From: Floridanema aerugineum
Lineage (GTDB): Bacteria; Cyanobacteriota; Cyanobacteriia; Cyanobacteriales; Aerosakkonemataceae
DNA length: 64,000 bases
NCBI RefSeq assembly: GCF_041929345.1
Contig: NZ_JBHFNQ010000090.1
Location: 97,090 to 161,089, forward strand
Reading direction: 5' to 3'
Shown: positions 7,045-15,454 of the stretch, one piece after another
Layout of the letters: the number at the start of each line of letters is the position of its first letter
Numbering within the stretch: position 1 is the stretch's first letter
The notes under the pieces: generated by a model
Told to the model about the DNA's origin: nothing
The model's input: only the letters and a program-made list of their open reading frames with translations
Databases searched by the model: none
Translations under genes and position numbers: made by a program

Positions 7045-10000
7045 TTAATTATGCTCCCATTCTCTCTCGATTCTTTCTAAGTCTTTTGCTGCACCTAATT
7101 GTTGAAAAATTTGATGGGCGGTGTTGTAATGTTGTTGGGCGAGTTCGGTGTTATTGCGCTGACTATAAAGTTGGGCTAAATCGTAGTTAATTTCGCCAAT
7201 ATACCAAGTCATTCCTAATTCTTGCATCTTTTCTAAAGCTTCTTTTAACAGCGGTTCTGCTGCATCTAAATTACCTTTACCGAGTTCATTTTCTCCCAGG
7301 CAACCAATTGAATTTGCCATCCCAGCCCGATCGCCTAATTGAGTTCTCAATTCCAAAGATTGCCGATACAGACGTTCAGCTTCTTCCCAATTGCCGCGAT
7401 TTTGTTCAATATATCCCAACAATCCCCAAGTTTCTGCCATCCCAGCCCGATCGCCTAATTGAGTTCTCAATTCCAAAGATTGCCGATACAGACGTTCAGC
7501 TTCATCCCAATTGCCGCGATTTTGTTCAATATATCCCAACAATCCCCAAGTTTCTGCCATCCCAGCCCGATCGCCTAATTGAGTTCTCAATTCCAAACAT
7601 TGCCGATACAGACGTTCAGCTTCTTCCCAATTGCCGCGATTTCGTTCAATATCTCCCAATTGTCCCCAAGAAGTTGCCATCCCAGCCCGATCGCCTAATT
7701 GAGTTTCAATTTCCAAACATTGCCGATACAGACGTTCAGCTTCTTCCCAATTGCCGCGATTTTGTTCAATATCTCCCAACACTCCCCAAGAAGTTGCCAT
7801 CCCAGCCCGATCGCCTAATTGAGTTCTCAATTCCAAAGATTGCTGATACAGACGTTCTGCTTCTTCCCAATTGCCGCGATTTCGTTCAATATCTCCCAAC
7901 ACTCCCCAAGAAGTTGCCATCCCAGCCCGATCGCCTAATTGAGTTTCAATTTCCAAACATTGCCGATACAGACGTTCAGCTTCTTCCCAATTGCCGCGAT
8001 TTCGTTCAATATCTCCCAACGATCCTTGCATAGCAGCAATGACTGTTTTATTGTCTTGCTTTTGTGCAATCATTAAAGCTTCCTGATAATATTTTTCTGC
8101 TTCATCCCAGTTGCCAGAATCTCGATATCTTGAACCAATTCTTTGTAACAAATACGGACGATTATCTTCATCAACTTTGGGTAAAATTTGCTCACATAAC
8201 TCTTTTAATAAACTCCAGTATCCCCAAGGTTCCAGATAATCTTCTAATTTAGACATTATTAGATCGGCTGCTTCGCTGTAATTCCCCAACTGAAAGGCAA
8301 AATATTGAGCTTCCAAAACTGGGCGCAAATCCTCTAAAGTTTGCGGATTTTCCACATTCTTGCCAGTGCAATAAAACTTATAAACACTTTCCAGCAGCTT
8401 AGGCAATTCCTCTTGACAATCTGCTTGCAAAAACTCCACAATCACCCGATGCAGATCGTAAAATAACTCACATTTCTCTTCATCGTAGCGACACTGGACC
8501 AAACTACTATCAACTAACCGTTCTAAAATCCCTTCCGTTTCCCTAATTTCTGCCTCTGTCAATTCAGCAGGTTCTTCTAAAATTGCTGCCAATTCAAAAC
8601 GGTGATCTTTATCGATATCATCCGTATATAACCGCAAAAAAGTCAACCCTGGAACATCGATAGGAACGCGCAAAACACACATCCGCTTGAGTAAATCTCG
8701 CGCCGCAGCACTTTGCCTTGCCAACTGTTCAGTTAAAATCGGTTCAGCTTTTTTCGTCACCAATTCGGGATGCTTCCGCAGAAATCCAGGTTTACCTTTA
8801 CCAATAGCCGCGAGTTGGGTTAACAAAAAAACATGACCTTCAACCCGAAGCGAAACCCACTCTAAATCTGATAAATTATCCCGCAATTGGCGCTGTTGCA
8901 AAATCTCCACACCCGCCCCAAGATCCACACCGGAAACTGTTTCAATATGCACCAATTCCGAATCAGGTTCCGCCCCATCATAGCGGGAATCAGCCAAATC
9001 TGCCGGAACTTCCCGACTAGTTAAAATAGTTTGGGAACAATGCTGCTGATAAACCAAAGCATTTAACAGTTTACCCCAATCCGGCGCAATAGCTCTATGC
9101 GCCCGTAGGGTAGGCATCCTGCCTGCCTCTTCATTAGCTTGTAGGGTAGGCATCTTGCCTGCCTCTACCTCTTCATTTGCAGGCAAGATGCCTGCACTAC
9201 AAGAATCATTAGCAGGGTGCAAAATAGTTTCCAAGTTATCCAACAGCAAAAGACAGCGACTTTCTGCCAAACCTGCAATAATTCTCCCAATTTTTTCCTC
9301 AGCAGTTTTCAAAGGTTCCGCCGTTTCAATACCCAACCCAGCTAACAGAAACTCCGCCACATCATCAAAACTAGTCCCCTCCTGCACCTTAAAATACATC
9401 ACACAATCAAAAGCACAAGTCCCCCCCTTATTAAGGGAATCTGTCAAAGTCCCCCCCTTATTAAGGGGGGCTAGGGGGGATCTCAAATTAACCCCAACAG
9501 CCTCCAAAAGTTTCACCGCCAAACTAGTTTTACCAATACCCCCTTGTCCAATTATTGCTAATACCTTGGGCGAACTCGTCAAAGAATCAGTTTCTAAACC
9601 CGTTAATTTAGCCTTTAATTTCTCCAGCAATTCATCGCGCCCCTTCCAAACAGGAACACTAGGAATTGCTTGTTGTAAAATCACCCGTTTTGCCGTTGCT
9701 TCATTTCTCTCGGTAACGTCGTCATCTGTTAAATTCGCCTCAACATTACTGTTAACTTCAACCGTGACAGATACCGTTTGTTGTGCAGTTTGAGTTTCCG
9801 CTTCCTCTGCTGTTGTCTCAGTAAAATCACTTAAATCCGCAATTTCTTGCCAATCTAAACAAAGCTTAGTACAAATTTCGATAAAGTTTAAATGATCGAT
9901 GGGTTTAGCATTGAAAAATTTGTTAACCGTATTTTTAGAAATATTGATTTCTTCAGCTAAATCTATCTGACGTGGAAAGCCGTTACGTTTAAGCGCCAGT

Positions 10001-10047
10001 TTAACTTTATCAATATATTCTACGCGAACCCTGAGAGAGCGAGACAT
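7045..10047 (-). CDS. HTH - NB-ARC - TPR STAND protein
   Basis: About 1,000 residues: an N-terminal DNA-binding-like HTH (IDLAEEINISKNTVNKFFNA), a linker, an NB-ARC NTPase (P-loop IGQGGIGKTSLA, Walker B LLLLDNLET) and a C-terminal TPR superhelix with near-identical 40-residue repeats. STAND proteins are ATP switches for signalling or anti-phage defence; its target is unknown. The ATG at 10,047 (MSRSLRV) is preferred over an upstream TTG at 10,098. Two dispersed cyanobacterial repeats are embedded in frame within and next to the NTPase (9,101-9,210 and 9,419-9,482). Confidence 0.85.
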   Translation of the reverse strand: MSRSLRVRVEYIDKVKLALKRNGFPRQIDLAEEINISKNTVNKFFNAKPIDHLNFIEICTKLCLDWQEIADLSDFTETTAEEAETQTAQQTVSVTVEVNSNVEANLTDDDVTERNEATAKRVILQQAIPSVPVWKGRDELLEKLKAKLTGLETDSLTSSPKVLAIIGQGGIGKTSLAVKLLEAVGVNLRSPLAPLNKGGTLTDSLNKGGTCAFDCVMYFKVQEGTSFDDVAEFLLAGLGIETAEPLKTAEEKIGRIIAGLAESRCLLLLDNLETILHPANDSCSAGILPANEEVEAGKMPTLQANEEAGRMPTLRAHRAIAPDWGKLLNALVYQQHCSQTILTSREVPADLADSRYDGAEPDSELVHIETVSGVDLGAGVEILQQRQLRDNLSDLEWVSLRVEGHVFLLTQLAAIGKGKPGFLRKHPELVTKKAEPILTEQLARQSAAARDLLKRMCVLRVPIDVPGLTFLRLYTDDIDKDHRFELAAILEEPAELTEAEIRETEGILERLVDSSLVQCRYDEEKCELFYDLHRVIVEFLQADCQEELPKLLESVYKFYCTGKNVENPQTLEDLRPVLEAQYFAFQLGNYSEAADLIMSKLEDYLEPWGYWSLLKELCEQILPKVDEDNRPYLLQRIGSRYRDSGNWDEAEKYYQEALMIAQKQDNKTVIAAMQGSLGDIERNRGNWEEAERLYRQCLEIETQLGDRAGMATSWGVLGDIERNRGNWEEAERLYQQSLELRTQLGDRAGMATSWGVLGDIEQNRGNWEEAERLYRQCLEIETQLGDRAGMATSWGQLGDIERNRGNWEEAERLYRQCLELRTQLGDRAGMAETWGLLGYIEQNRGNWDEAERLYRQSLELRTQLGDRAGMAETWGLLGYIEQNRGNWEEAERLYRQSLELRTQLGDRAGMANSIGCLGENELGKGNLDAAEPLLKEALEKMQELGMTWYIGEINYDLAQLYSQRNNTELAQQHYNTAHQIFQQLGAAKDLERIEREWEHN
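7308..8030. repeat. 120-bp direct repeats encoding identical TPR units
   Basis: About six consecutive 120-bp units lie inside the NB-ARC gene, each encoding a 40-residue TPR with the core GDRAGMA-x-LGDIERNRGNWEEAERLYRQ. Copies differ by only a few bases, implying recent duplication or gene conversion. Because of the homogeneity the antisense strand also has a long spurious open frame. Confidence 0.95.
9101..9210. repeat. Dispersed GTAGGGTAGGCAT-CTTGCCTGCC repeat cluster, inside CDS
   Basis: Three copies, in both orientations, of a short palindromic intergenic repeat (core GGCAGGCAAGATGCC). They are read in frame in the NB-ARC gene as AGILPA and GKMPTL/GRMPTL peptides. The same repeat lies between genes at 18,084-18,146, ~39,450-39,476 and ~42,130-42,156. 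Confidence 0.85.
9419..9482. repeat. Dispersed CCCCCCTTATTAAGGGGGG repeat, inside CDS
   Basis: Two copies of the CCCCCCTTATTAAGG element lie in frame in the NB-ARC gene and encode LNKGG peptides (SPLAPLNKGG). Identical elements occur between genes at 37,470-37,680 and 62,480-62,622, so this is an insertion of a mobile intergenic repeat into coding sequence without breaking the frame. Confidence 0.85.
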
Positions 10048-10538
10048 ATTCAAGGTGAAACAATTTTTCCCCAGTATAGCAAACTGCTGAGATACCAAGC
10101 CCGCCTGGGAATCAATTCCCAGGCTAATAGCTTAAGTCCTCTGAAGAGGACTGATAAATTATGGTTTTTAGTTCAGGTTTAGTGGATTTTTGCTATTACT
10201 TGAATCTTGTTTTAAAAAGGAGGTGGAACCTCCCAGAGTTCGTTCCCAGGTTGAACCTGGGAACGAGGGGGACGAGGGGGAAACGAGGAAATGTAGAGAC
10301 GTTATATATAACGTCTCTACAGGGTTAATGATTTCCAGTCCACTTTAGTGGAGTTTCGCTATTAGCCTCAGAATTGATTCTGAGGCGGTTTTCGCAGCAA
10401 ATCACAAGTTCTTAAATACAGCTTGGGATTAACTTGGGAATAAGTTGGGAAAAAATTGGTAATTAGTTTTATCTGTTTGTGACTGTACTTGTGATTGAGT
10501 GTTGTTTCATAAAAATATGAGTTTTGAGGGGCACATTT
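10048..10538. repeat. Gene-free stretch with dispersed short repeats
   Basis: This stretch of about 490 bp has no convincing gene. It contains short palindromes typical of cyanobacterial intergenic repeats: GCCTGGGAATC/ATTCCCAGGC near 10,107-10,125, an AGTCC/GGACT hairpin at ~10,135-10,151, GTTCCCAGGTT/AACCTGGGAAC near 10,240-10,265, and a GTAGAGACGTTATA/TATAACGTCTCTAC inverted repeat at ~10,291-10,320. A related set is at 57,270-57,420. Confidence 0.75.
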
Positions 10539-10721
10539 ATGAAGCGCAAATACACTGATTTTATCCTAGATGCTTTAGCAAATGCGGCTGTTTTAGTTAG
10601 TCTTTACACCTGCAATGTGTTTGTCGGTATTGCGGTGACTCCGTTAGCAATTTTCTGTTTAATTAATAAGTATAGAGATGAGGATAAAGATAACGATCGC
10701 AATGAAACAAACGCCGAATAA
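10539..10721 (+). CDS. Small membrane protein, hypothetical
   Basis: 60 residues starting MKRKYTDFILDALANAAVLV, with one or two hydrophobic segments (about residues 9-40) and a very acidic/polar tail (DEDKDNDRNETNAE). I chose the internal ATG at 10,539 rather than the ATG at 10,524. No family recognised; existence moderately supported by composition. Confidence 0.5.
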   Translation: MKRKYTDFILDALANAAVLVSLYTCNVFVGIAVTPLAIFCLINKYRDEDKDNDRNETNAE

Positions 10722-10872
10722 AAATATGGTGGAATGGTGCGTTACGTTAGCACGCTTCGCACCCTACAAATATAGTCGCCAGCATAAATAAAATGCGATC
10801 GCACCACAAAGAACGATCGCACTTTAATTGTCAACCAAAATCAACAAAATTTAACTCAACTGCACCTCAGCT

Positions 10873-12279
10873 TTAAGCATTGGCTAATTCTGGTTGTTGA
10901 TCGGTTGAAGGATCGACAAGAGATTTGTACAACTTCTCGTATTCATAAGCGGACTTATACCAACTGAAATCCATCCGCATTCCCCGTTGTTGTAGTTCGC
11001 GCCATTCCTTCTTGTAGCGGAAAGCTTCCCACGCCCGAACTAAACAGGTATAAAGGTCTAAAGGTTCGTAGCGGTCAAAACAGTAACCCGTACCTGCGTG
11101 ATCCGTCGGTTCATGGTGAGTAACAGTGTCAACCAAACCACCAGTACGCCGGACAACTGGCACAGAACCATAACGCATCGCCAACATTTGGCTAATTCCG
11201 CAAGGCTCAAAACGGCTGGGCATCAAGAAAGCATCCGTCCCAGCATAAACCCTTCTCGCTAAAGAATCACTTTGCAGGATATAAGCAGACATCCGACCAC
11301 GATAACGAGAAGCAATTTGCCACATTTGATTTTCGTAGTAAGGGTCGCCCAAACCCAAAAGGATAAACTGAGAATCTGTATAGGACATGAAGCGGTCTAA
11401 AATCTGAATCATCAGATCAATTCCCTTCTGTTCTACCAACCGCGACACCAAACCAAGTAAAAAGGCATTAGCATTGACTTCCAAACCGACTTCTTCTTGG
11501 AGAGCAACTTTGTTGAAGCGGCGTTCTTCAATATTATCGACGGAGAAGTTTCTGGCGATGTGTTTGTCTGTAGCTGGGTCGTAACTAGTAGTATCAATGC
11601 CGTTAAGAATACCGCTTAACTTGCCACTGACGTAGGATAACAAACCTTCCAGACGTTCACCGTGAGCAGGGGTTTTAATTTGGTCGGCATAAGTGGGAGA
11701 AACTGTATTCACTTTGTCAGCAAACAGAATTGCTGCTGCCATCGTGTTATCACCTTGCATATACCAAGGGCACCAAGTAATCTGCTCCAAACGCCAACGC
11801 CAAGGGCCTTGATATGCCAAGTTGTGAATTGTGAATACTGTTTTAATAGTGGGATCTTCATTCATCCACACTGGAATCATACCCGTGTGCCAGTCATGGC
11901 AGTGAATAATATCTGGTTTCCAGTAGTTCCAGGCAAACTCGGCTGCGCCATTGGCAAACAGGGTAAACCGCCAGTCTTCATCTTCTCCAAAATAAATCCG
12001 TCGGGGCCAGAATGCCGGATGACCGAACAAATACAAGGGAACATCGCTGTTGGGGAAGAGAGTCTGATACACAGCGAAGTTTTGTCCCATAGCATTGCCG
12101 TTCCAAACTGGGGCTTTGGGAATGTCCATCTTGTCCGGCAAGAAGCCATAGTAAGGCATAAAGAGCCGAACGTCATGCCCCATGTTTCTGAGGACTTTGG
12201 GCAGGGCACCGACGACATCCCCCATACCGCCTATTTTTGCTAGGGGGGCTGCTTCAGCTGCAACAAATAGAATCCGCAT
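10873..12279 (-). CDS. glgA: Glycogen synthase GlgA (ADP-glucose type)
   Basis: This 468-residue GT5 glycosyltransferase transfers glucose from ADP-glucose to growing alpha-1,4-glucan. The N-terminal sugar-nucleotide motif is seen as AKIGGMGDVVGALPK (residues ~14-28), and the C-terminal Rossmann half carries PSRFEPCGISQMLAMRYG with the conserved Glu. Length and start match GlgA1-type enzymes of cyanobacteria. No other glycogen genes are adjacent. Cytosolic. Confidence 0.95.
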   Translation of the reverse strand: MRILFVAAEAAPLAKIGGMGDVVGALPKVLRNMGHDVRLFMPYYGFLPDKMDIPKAPVWNGNAMGQNFAVYQTLFPNSDVPLYLFGHPAFWPRRIYFGEDEDWRFTLFANGAAEFAWNYWKPDIIHCHDWHTGMIPVWMNEDPTIKTVFTIHNLAYQGPWRWRLEQITWCPWYMQGDNTMAAAILFADKVNTVSPTYADQIKTPAHGERLEGLLSYVSGKLSGILNGIDTTSYDPATDKHIARNFSVDNIEERRFNKVALQEEVGLEVNANAFLLGLVSRLVEQKGIDLMIQILDRFMSYTDSQFILLGLGDPYYENQMWQIASRYRGRMSAYILQSDSLARRVYAGTDAFLMPSRFEPCGISQMLAMRYGSVPVVRRTGGLVDTVTHHEPTDHAGTGYCFDRYEPLDLYTCLVRAWEAFRYKKEWRELQQRGMRMDFSWYKSAYEYEKLYKSLVDPSTDQQPELANA

Positions 12280-12339
12280 TTTTTTTTGGGGTTGCCTGAA
12301 ATAGTTCGTTACAGAAGTTTAGCAAGAAAGAATACTGCT

Positions 12340-12420
12340 TCTAGTAAAGTTTTGAGTTTTGAGTTTTGAATTCCTTTAAAACTCATAACTCAAAACTCAA
12401 CACTCATAACTCAACACTTT
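12340..12420. repeat. TTTTGAG / CTCAAAA simple repeats
   Basis: TTTTGAGTTTTGAG repeats followed by their complement AAAACTCATAACTCAAAACTC form an inverted low-complexity pair between glgA and hemC. It could fold into a weak hairpin. Same family as the arrays at 1,316-1,361 and near 51,958-51,988. Confidence 0.75.
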
Positions 12421-12426
12421 AATATG

Positions 12427-13392
12427 TTACCGTCCGACTTCAGCAAAGATTTCTGCTAAAATTTCGGCGGCTCCCTGTTCGCGCAATGTTTGTGCCAGTT
12501 GTGTACCCAGTTGTTCGGCATCGGTAGCATTTCCGGTAATGCTATCTTTGACTAATCTTTGTCCGTCTAAGCTGGCAACTACTCCGGTGAGAACCAGTTG
12601 TTCGCCTTCGATGACGGTGTTTACGCCAATGGGTACTTGACAACCACCTTCTAACTCTCGGAGAAAGGCGCGTTCGGCATAGCAGCGTTGGGCGGTGGGA
12701 ATGTGTTCTAATACTTTGATTAGGGAGAGAACTTCGGGATCGTCGCTACGGCATTCGATGCCTAGTGCGCCTTGTCCGACGGCGTGGAGGGAAATTTCAG
12801 CGGGGATGACTTGGTGGATGCGATCGCTCATTCCCAATCTTTGTAAACCCGCTACTGCTAAAATTATGGCATCGAACTCTCCGGCATCTAATTTCGCCAG
12901 TCGGGTATTTAAGTTCCCCCGAATGTCTTTAAATGTCAAATAAGGGAAGCGATGGCGCAACTGAGCTAAACGTCGCAGGGAAGATGTTCCGACGACAGCG
13001 CCTTCGGGTAAGGTTTCGAGTTGCTTGTCTTTGAATTTTTCATGCACTACCAAAGCATCGGCGGGGTTTTCCCTTTCGGTAACGCAGCCTAAAACTAAGC
13101 CTTCTGGTAATCTGGTGGGTAAGTCTTTCAAGGAATGAACCGCAAAGTCTGTCTCCTGGTTAATCATTCCCAGTTCCAGTTCTTTGGTAAACAGTCCTTT
13201 ATCGCCAATTTTGGCTAAGGCAACATCTAAGATTTTGTCACCTTGAGTACTCATGGTGTGGACTTCAAAGGTTCTGTCAGGGAAGTGTTTCTGGAGTTGT
13301 TCTTGCACCCATTTGGTTTGCACTAGGGCAAGATCACTTTTGCGAGAGGCAATGCGGATAATGCGGGGGGGACTGGAAACAGCAGGGGACAT
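12427..13392 (-). CDS. hemC: Porphobilinogen deaminase (hydroxymethylbilane synthase)
   Basis: HemC polymerises four porphobilinogen molecules into hydroxymethylbilane for heme, chlorophyll and bilins. Family motifs: RIASRKSDLALVQTKWV near the N-terminus, HSLKDLPTRLPEGL with the substrate-binding Lys/Asp, and FLRELEGGCQVPIG, whose Cys carries the dipyrromethane cofactor. The ATG at 13,392 (MSPAVSS) gives the usual length; an upstream in-frame ATG at 13,422 also exists. Confidence 0.95.
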   Translation of the reverse strand: MSPAVSSPPRIIRIASRKSDLALVQTKWVQEQLQKHFPDRTFEVHTMSTQGDKILDVALAKIGDKGLFTKELELGMINQETDFAVHSLKDLPTRLPEGLVLGCVTERENPADALVVHEKFKDKQLETLPEGAVVGTSSLRRLAQLRHRFPYLTFKDIRGNLNTRLAKLDAGEFDAIILAVAGLQRLGMSDRIHQVIPAEISLHAVGQGALGIECRSDDPEVLSLIKVLEHIPTAQRCYAERAFLRELEGGCQVPIGVNTVIEGEQLVLTGVVASLDGQRLVKDSITGNATDAEQLGTQLAQTLREQGAAEILAEIFAEVGR

Positions 13393-13487
13393 AAAGCAAT
13401 TATTGTCAAAGGAGCGTATCAAATCACTTGATCTAGACTACCTCAGTGTGTGACCCTCTGATTCAGTAAAGTAGCCTAGTTTTACTT

Positions 13488-13877
13488 ATGACTCAAAACG
13501 ATGTTGAAATTTTAGAGCAAATCGCCCAGTTTCTAGAAAATTTACCAAGCGAACAGTTACTACAGCAAGCTAAAAGTTCAGACCAAATTGAAGAATGGCA
13601 TAATCAAAGAAAAGGAAATCAGATTCTTGCTGACTGCTGGAGAGCAAAATTTATAACTCATTGTGATGCCCCAATTAATCAAGCTTTAGACAGAAAAGAA
13701 ATCGATCGGTTGAAGTATGACGGTATTTGGCTTTTGGTAAAACAATATAAAGTTTTATGGGACATTGTTCAACTAGCCGAACCCTATGTTAAACAAGTAC
13801 ATTCTGAGTTGCAAGATTACTGGGAATTGGCTGATATTAATTCCGTCCAATTACCTAAAGAATTCATTGAACCTTAA
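13488..13877 (+). CDS. Conserved hypothetical protein
   Basis: 129 residues, soluble, mostly helical, with tryptophans in EEWHNQRKGNQILADCWRAK and KYDGIWLLVKQYKVLWDIVQ. No signal peptide, no recognised domain. It is divergent from hemC with a 95-bp gap. Function unknown. Confidence 0.65.
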   Translation: MTQNDVEILEQIAQFLENLPSEQLLQQAKSSDQIEEWHNQRKGNQILADCWRAKFITHCDAPINQALDRKEIDRLKYDGIWLLVKQYKVLWDIVQLAEPYVKQVHSELQDYWELADINSVQLPKEFIEP

Positions 13878-13973
13878 CAAAAATTCACATCTGAATCACA
13901 TTTGAGCTACTGCTGGGAAAACAAAACTATGTTGGGAATGTAAAACCTAACCCTTACATAGGATAATTGTTTC

Positions 13974-14183
13974 ATGATTTACTTATTAGTGCTGCTAAAG
14001 CAGGAACTTGACAAGTTTATCCAGTTACAACAAATCTACCAAAATCAGATTCAAGAGTTGGAAGCAAAAGTAGCTCATTTAGAGGCTGAAAACTATAGTT
14101 TAAAGATGATTAATCAGGAATTGCAATGGCGTGTCGATCCTTATTCTTCTGAAGGAAACGCCATTTGCAATGCAGATTGGTAG
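13974..14183 (+). CDS. Short coiled-coil protein, hypothetical
   Basis: 69 residues with a heptad-like pattern from residue 15 to 50 (IYQNQIQELEAKVAHLEAEN), suggesting a dimeric coiled coil. The first eight residues are hydrophobic. No family recognised; a TAGGATAATTG stretch just upstream is not a clear Shine-Dalgarno. Confidence 0.45.
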   Translation: MIYLLVLLKQELDKFIQLQQIYQNQIQELEAKVAHLEAENYSLKMINQELQWRVDPYSSEGNAICNADW

Positions 14184-14197
14184 GAGAAAACGTCAGA

Positions 14198-14728
14198 TTA
14201 TCGTCTCCCAGCTTGAATTGCGGAATTAGCGATCGCAATCAAATCTCTTTCCTCTCCATTCTTAATAGTTACCCGATACAAAACTCCCTGCGATTTCCAT
14301 TCCAATGTAGCAGTACAATATGCACCACAACCATTATGAAATACTCCTTTATTTCCTCCAGCTAGCGTAACCGTTTTAAATGCCTTAGTTATGCCTCTTT
14401 CTGGCTTAATAAATTCTCCGCCTCTTTCGCCTTCAATAGAACCAATATAACAAGGTGTTCCTTGACAATCGGGCGTATAATTAAATGAAACGCTGTAGCC
14501 TTTGTCTGTTACTTCGCTGTTAAAATAGACTTTTTCTGGTTCGGAAAAAGGTAACTTGCTAGGGATAAATATTGGTACTCTCGCCTTGGTTTTAATTGGT
14601 GCAAGAACTTGATTTACTGGAACATTTGTGAGAGCTAAAACCGTTTGTGGTTGCCAAGTTAGCATGAAAAAACTGCTACTAATAACGGTGCAACTAGCTA
14701 CTATTCCCAAAACTGATTTGTATTGCAT
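14198..14728 (-). CDS. Secreted hypothetical protein
   Basis: 176 residues with an N-terminal signal peptide (hydrophobic residues ~7-28, cleavage likely near A33). The rest is beta-rich with several cysteines (CQGTPCYIG and GCGAYCTATL), so disulphides in the periplasm are likely. No family recognised. Same strand as the LprI-like gene upstream, 56 bp apart. Confidence 0.6.
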   Translation of the reverse strand: MQYKSVLGIVASCTVISSSFFMLTWQPQTVLALTNVPVNQVLAPIKTKARVPIFIPSKLPFSEPEKVYFNSEVTDKGYSVSFNYTPDCQGTPCYIGSIEGERGGEFIKPERGITKAFKTVTLAGGNKGVFHNGCGAYCTATLEWKSQGVLYRVTIKNGEERDLIAIANSAIQAGRR

Positions 14729-14784
14729 ATAAAAATTATTTAACTTTCCTAGAAAAAACTAACAAAATGACAATTTGTTCTGGA

Positions 14785-15207
14785 TTATAAATCTGATTTT
14801 ATATATTCCTCTAACTGTGTTGTTCGAGTTTTTGTTAATTGAGCCAGACAACCAGCTTGAATTGCCGGAGCCATTGTTCCGCCTTCAAATTGACTTCTTT
14901 CAAATTCACAATTAGCATTGCGAAAATTAATCCAAGCTCTTTGAGCTAAGATTAATTTTTGTTTTCTGGCGGCTGATAATTTAGGCATTAATTGTTGGTA
15001 TACTTGATTGAGTCTTCGATCGGCATTTTGATATTCTATGCCACTACAGGCGTTTATTTCTACTTGAGTTTGCGGATCTTTACAATTCGGTTGTTGAGCT
15101 ACTTGCATAGCTGGTGGTTCAGGTGAGACAATACCGAAAGCACGGATTGCTAGAAATAGGGTAAAAATGGTTGCGGTGCTGCCGATCGCGAAGACAAACT
15201 TTTGCAT
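14785..15207 (-). CDS. LprI/DUF1311-family secreted protein
   Basis: 140 residues: signal peptide (1-36), then a DUF1311-like domain with the cysteine pattern CKDPQTQVEINACSGIEYQN and the conserved AQRAWINFRNANCEFE. The domain is named after LprI, a lysozyme inhibitor of mycobacteria; whether this copy inhibits lysozyme is not known. Likely periplasmic. Confidence 0.8.
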   Translation of the reverse strand: MQKFVFAIGSTATIFTLFLAIRAFGIVSPEPPAMQVAQQPNCKDPQTQVEINACSGIEYQNADRRLNQVYQQLMPKLSAARKQKLILAQRAWINFRNANCEFERSQFEGGTMAPAIQAGCLAQLTKTRTTQLEEYIKSDL

Positions 15208-15269
15208 ATACTAGATTAAAATGACTATTAGTTCTAACTTAGCAGAAATTTCTTTAATGGTAATTCGAG

Positions 15270-15420
15270 CGAGTATATAACGTAAGTTACTAGTTATTAA
15301 TTTTGACAGACTTTTCAAGTTGTAGGAGTCAGATAGGAAAAATTTGGTTTCGATCGCTCTTCTTTCCGCTTCTGACGCACCCTACTAAACGTAACTAGCA
15401 ACTTGAGTTATATAATTGGA
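15270..15420. repeat. TAACTAGCAACTTG-type inverted repeat pair
   Basis: ACGTAAGTTACTAGTTATTA (from ~15,281) and its imperfect complement AACGTAACTAGCAACTTGAG (ends ~15,408) enclose ~90 bp containing a GCGCACCCTACTAAAC-like fragment. The same termini flank the element at 17,106-17,240, suggesting a small non-autonomous mobile repeat. Confidence 0.65.
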
Positions 15421-15454
15421 TGATAACCGATATTTGCGGTAAATCTAAAATCCA

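Noticed and set aside
7308..8030. Possible CRISPR-like periodicity at 120 bp
   Set aside because: The repeats are coding TPR units, with period exactly 40 codons.
7308..8033. A 241-codon open frame on the plus strand over the TPR repeats
   Set aside because: It is the antisense of the repeated TPR DNA; the repeats keep the frame open. It has no family similarity and no ribosome binding site.
9155..9793. A 212-codon plus-strand frame over the NB-ARC domain
   Set aside because: Antisense to a well-supported P-loop domain and low in protein-like pattern.
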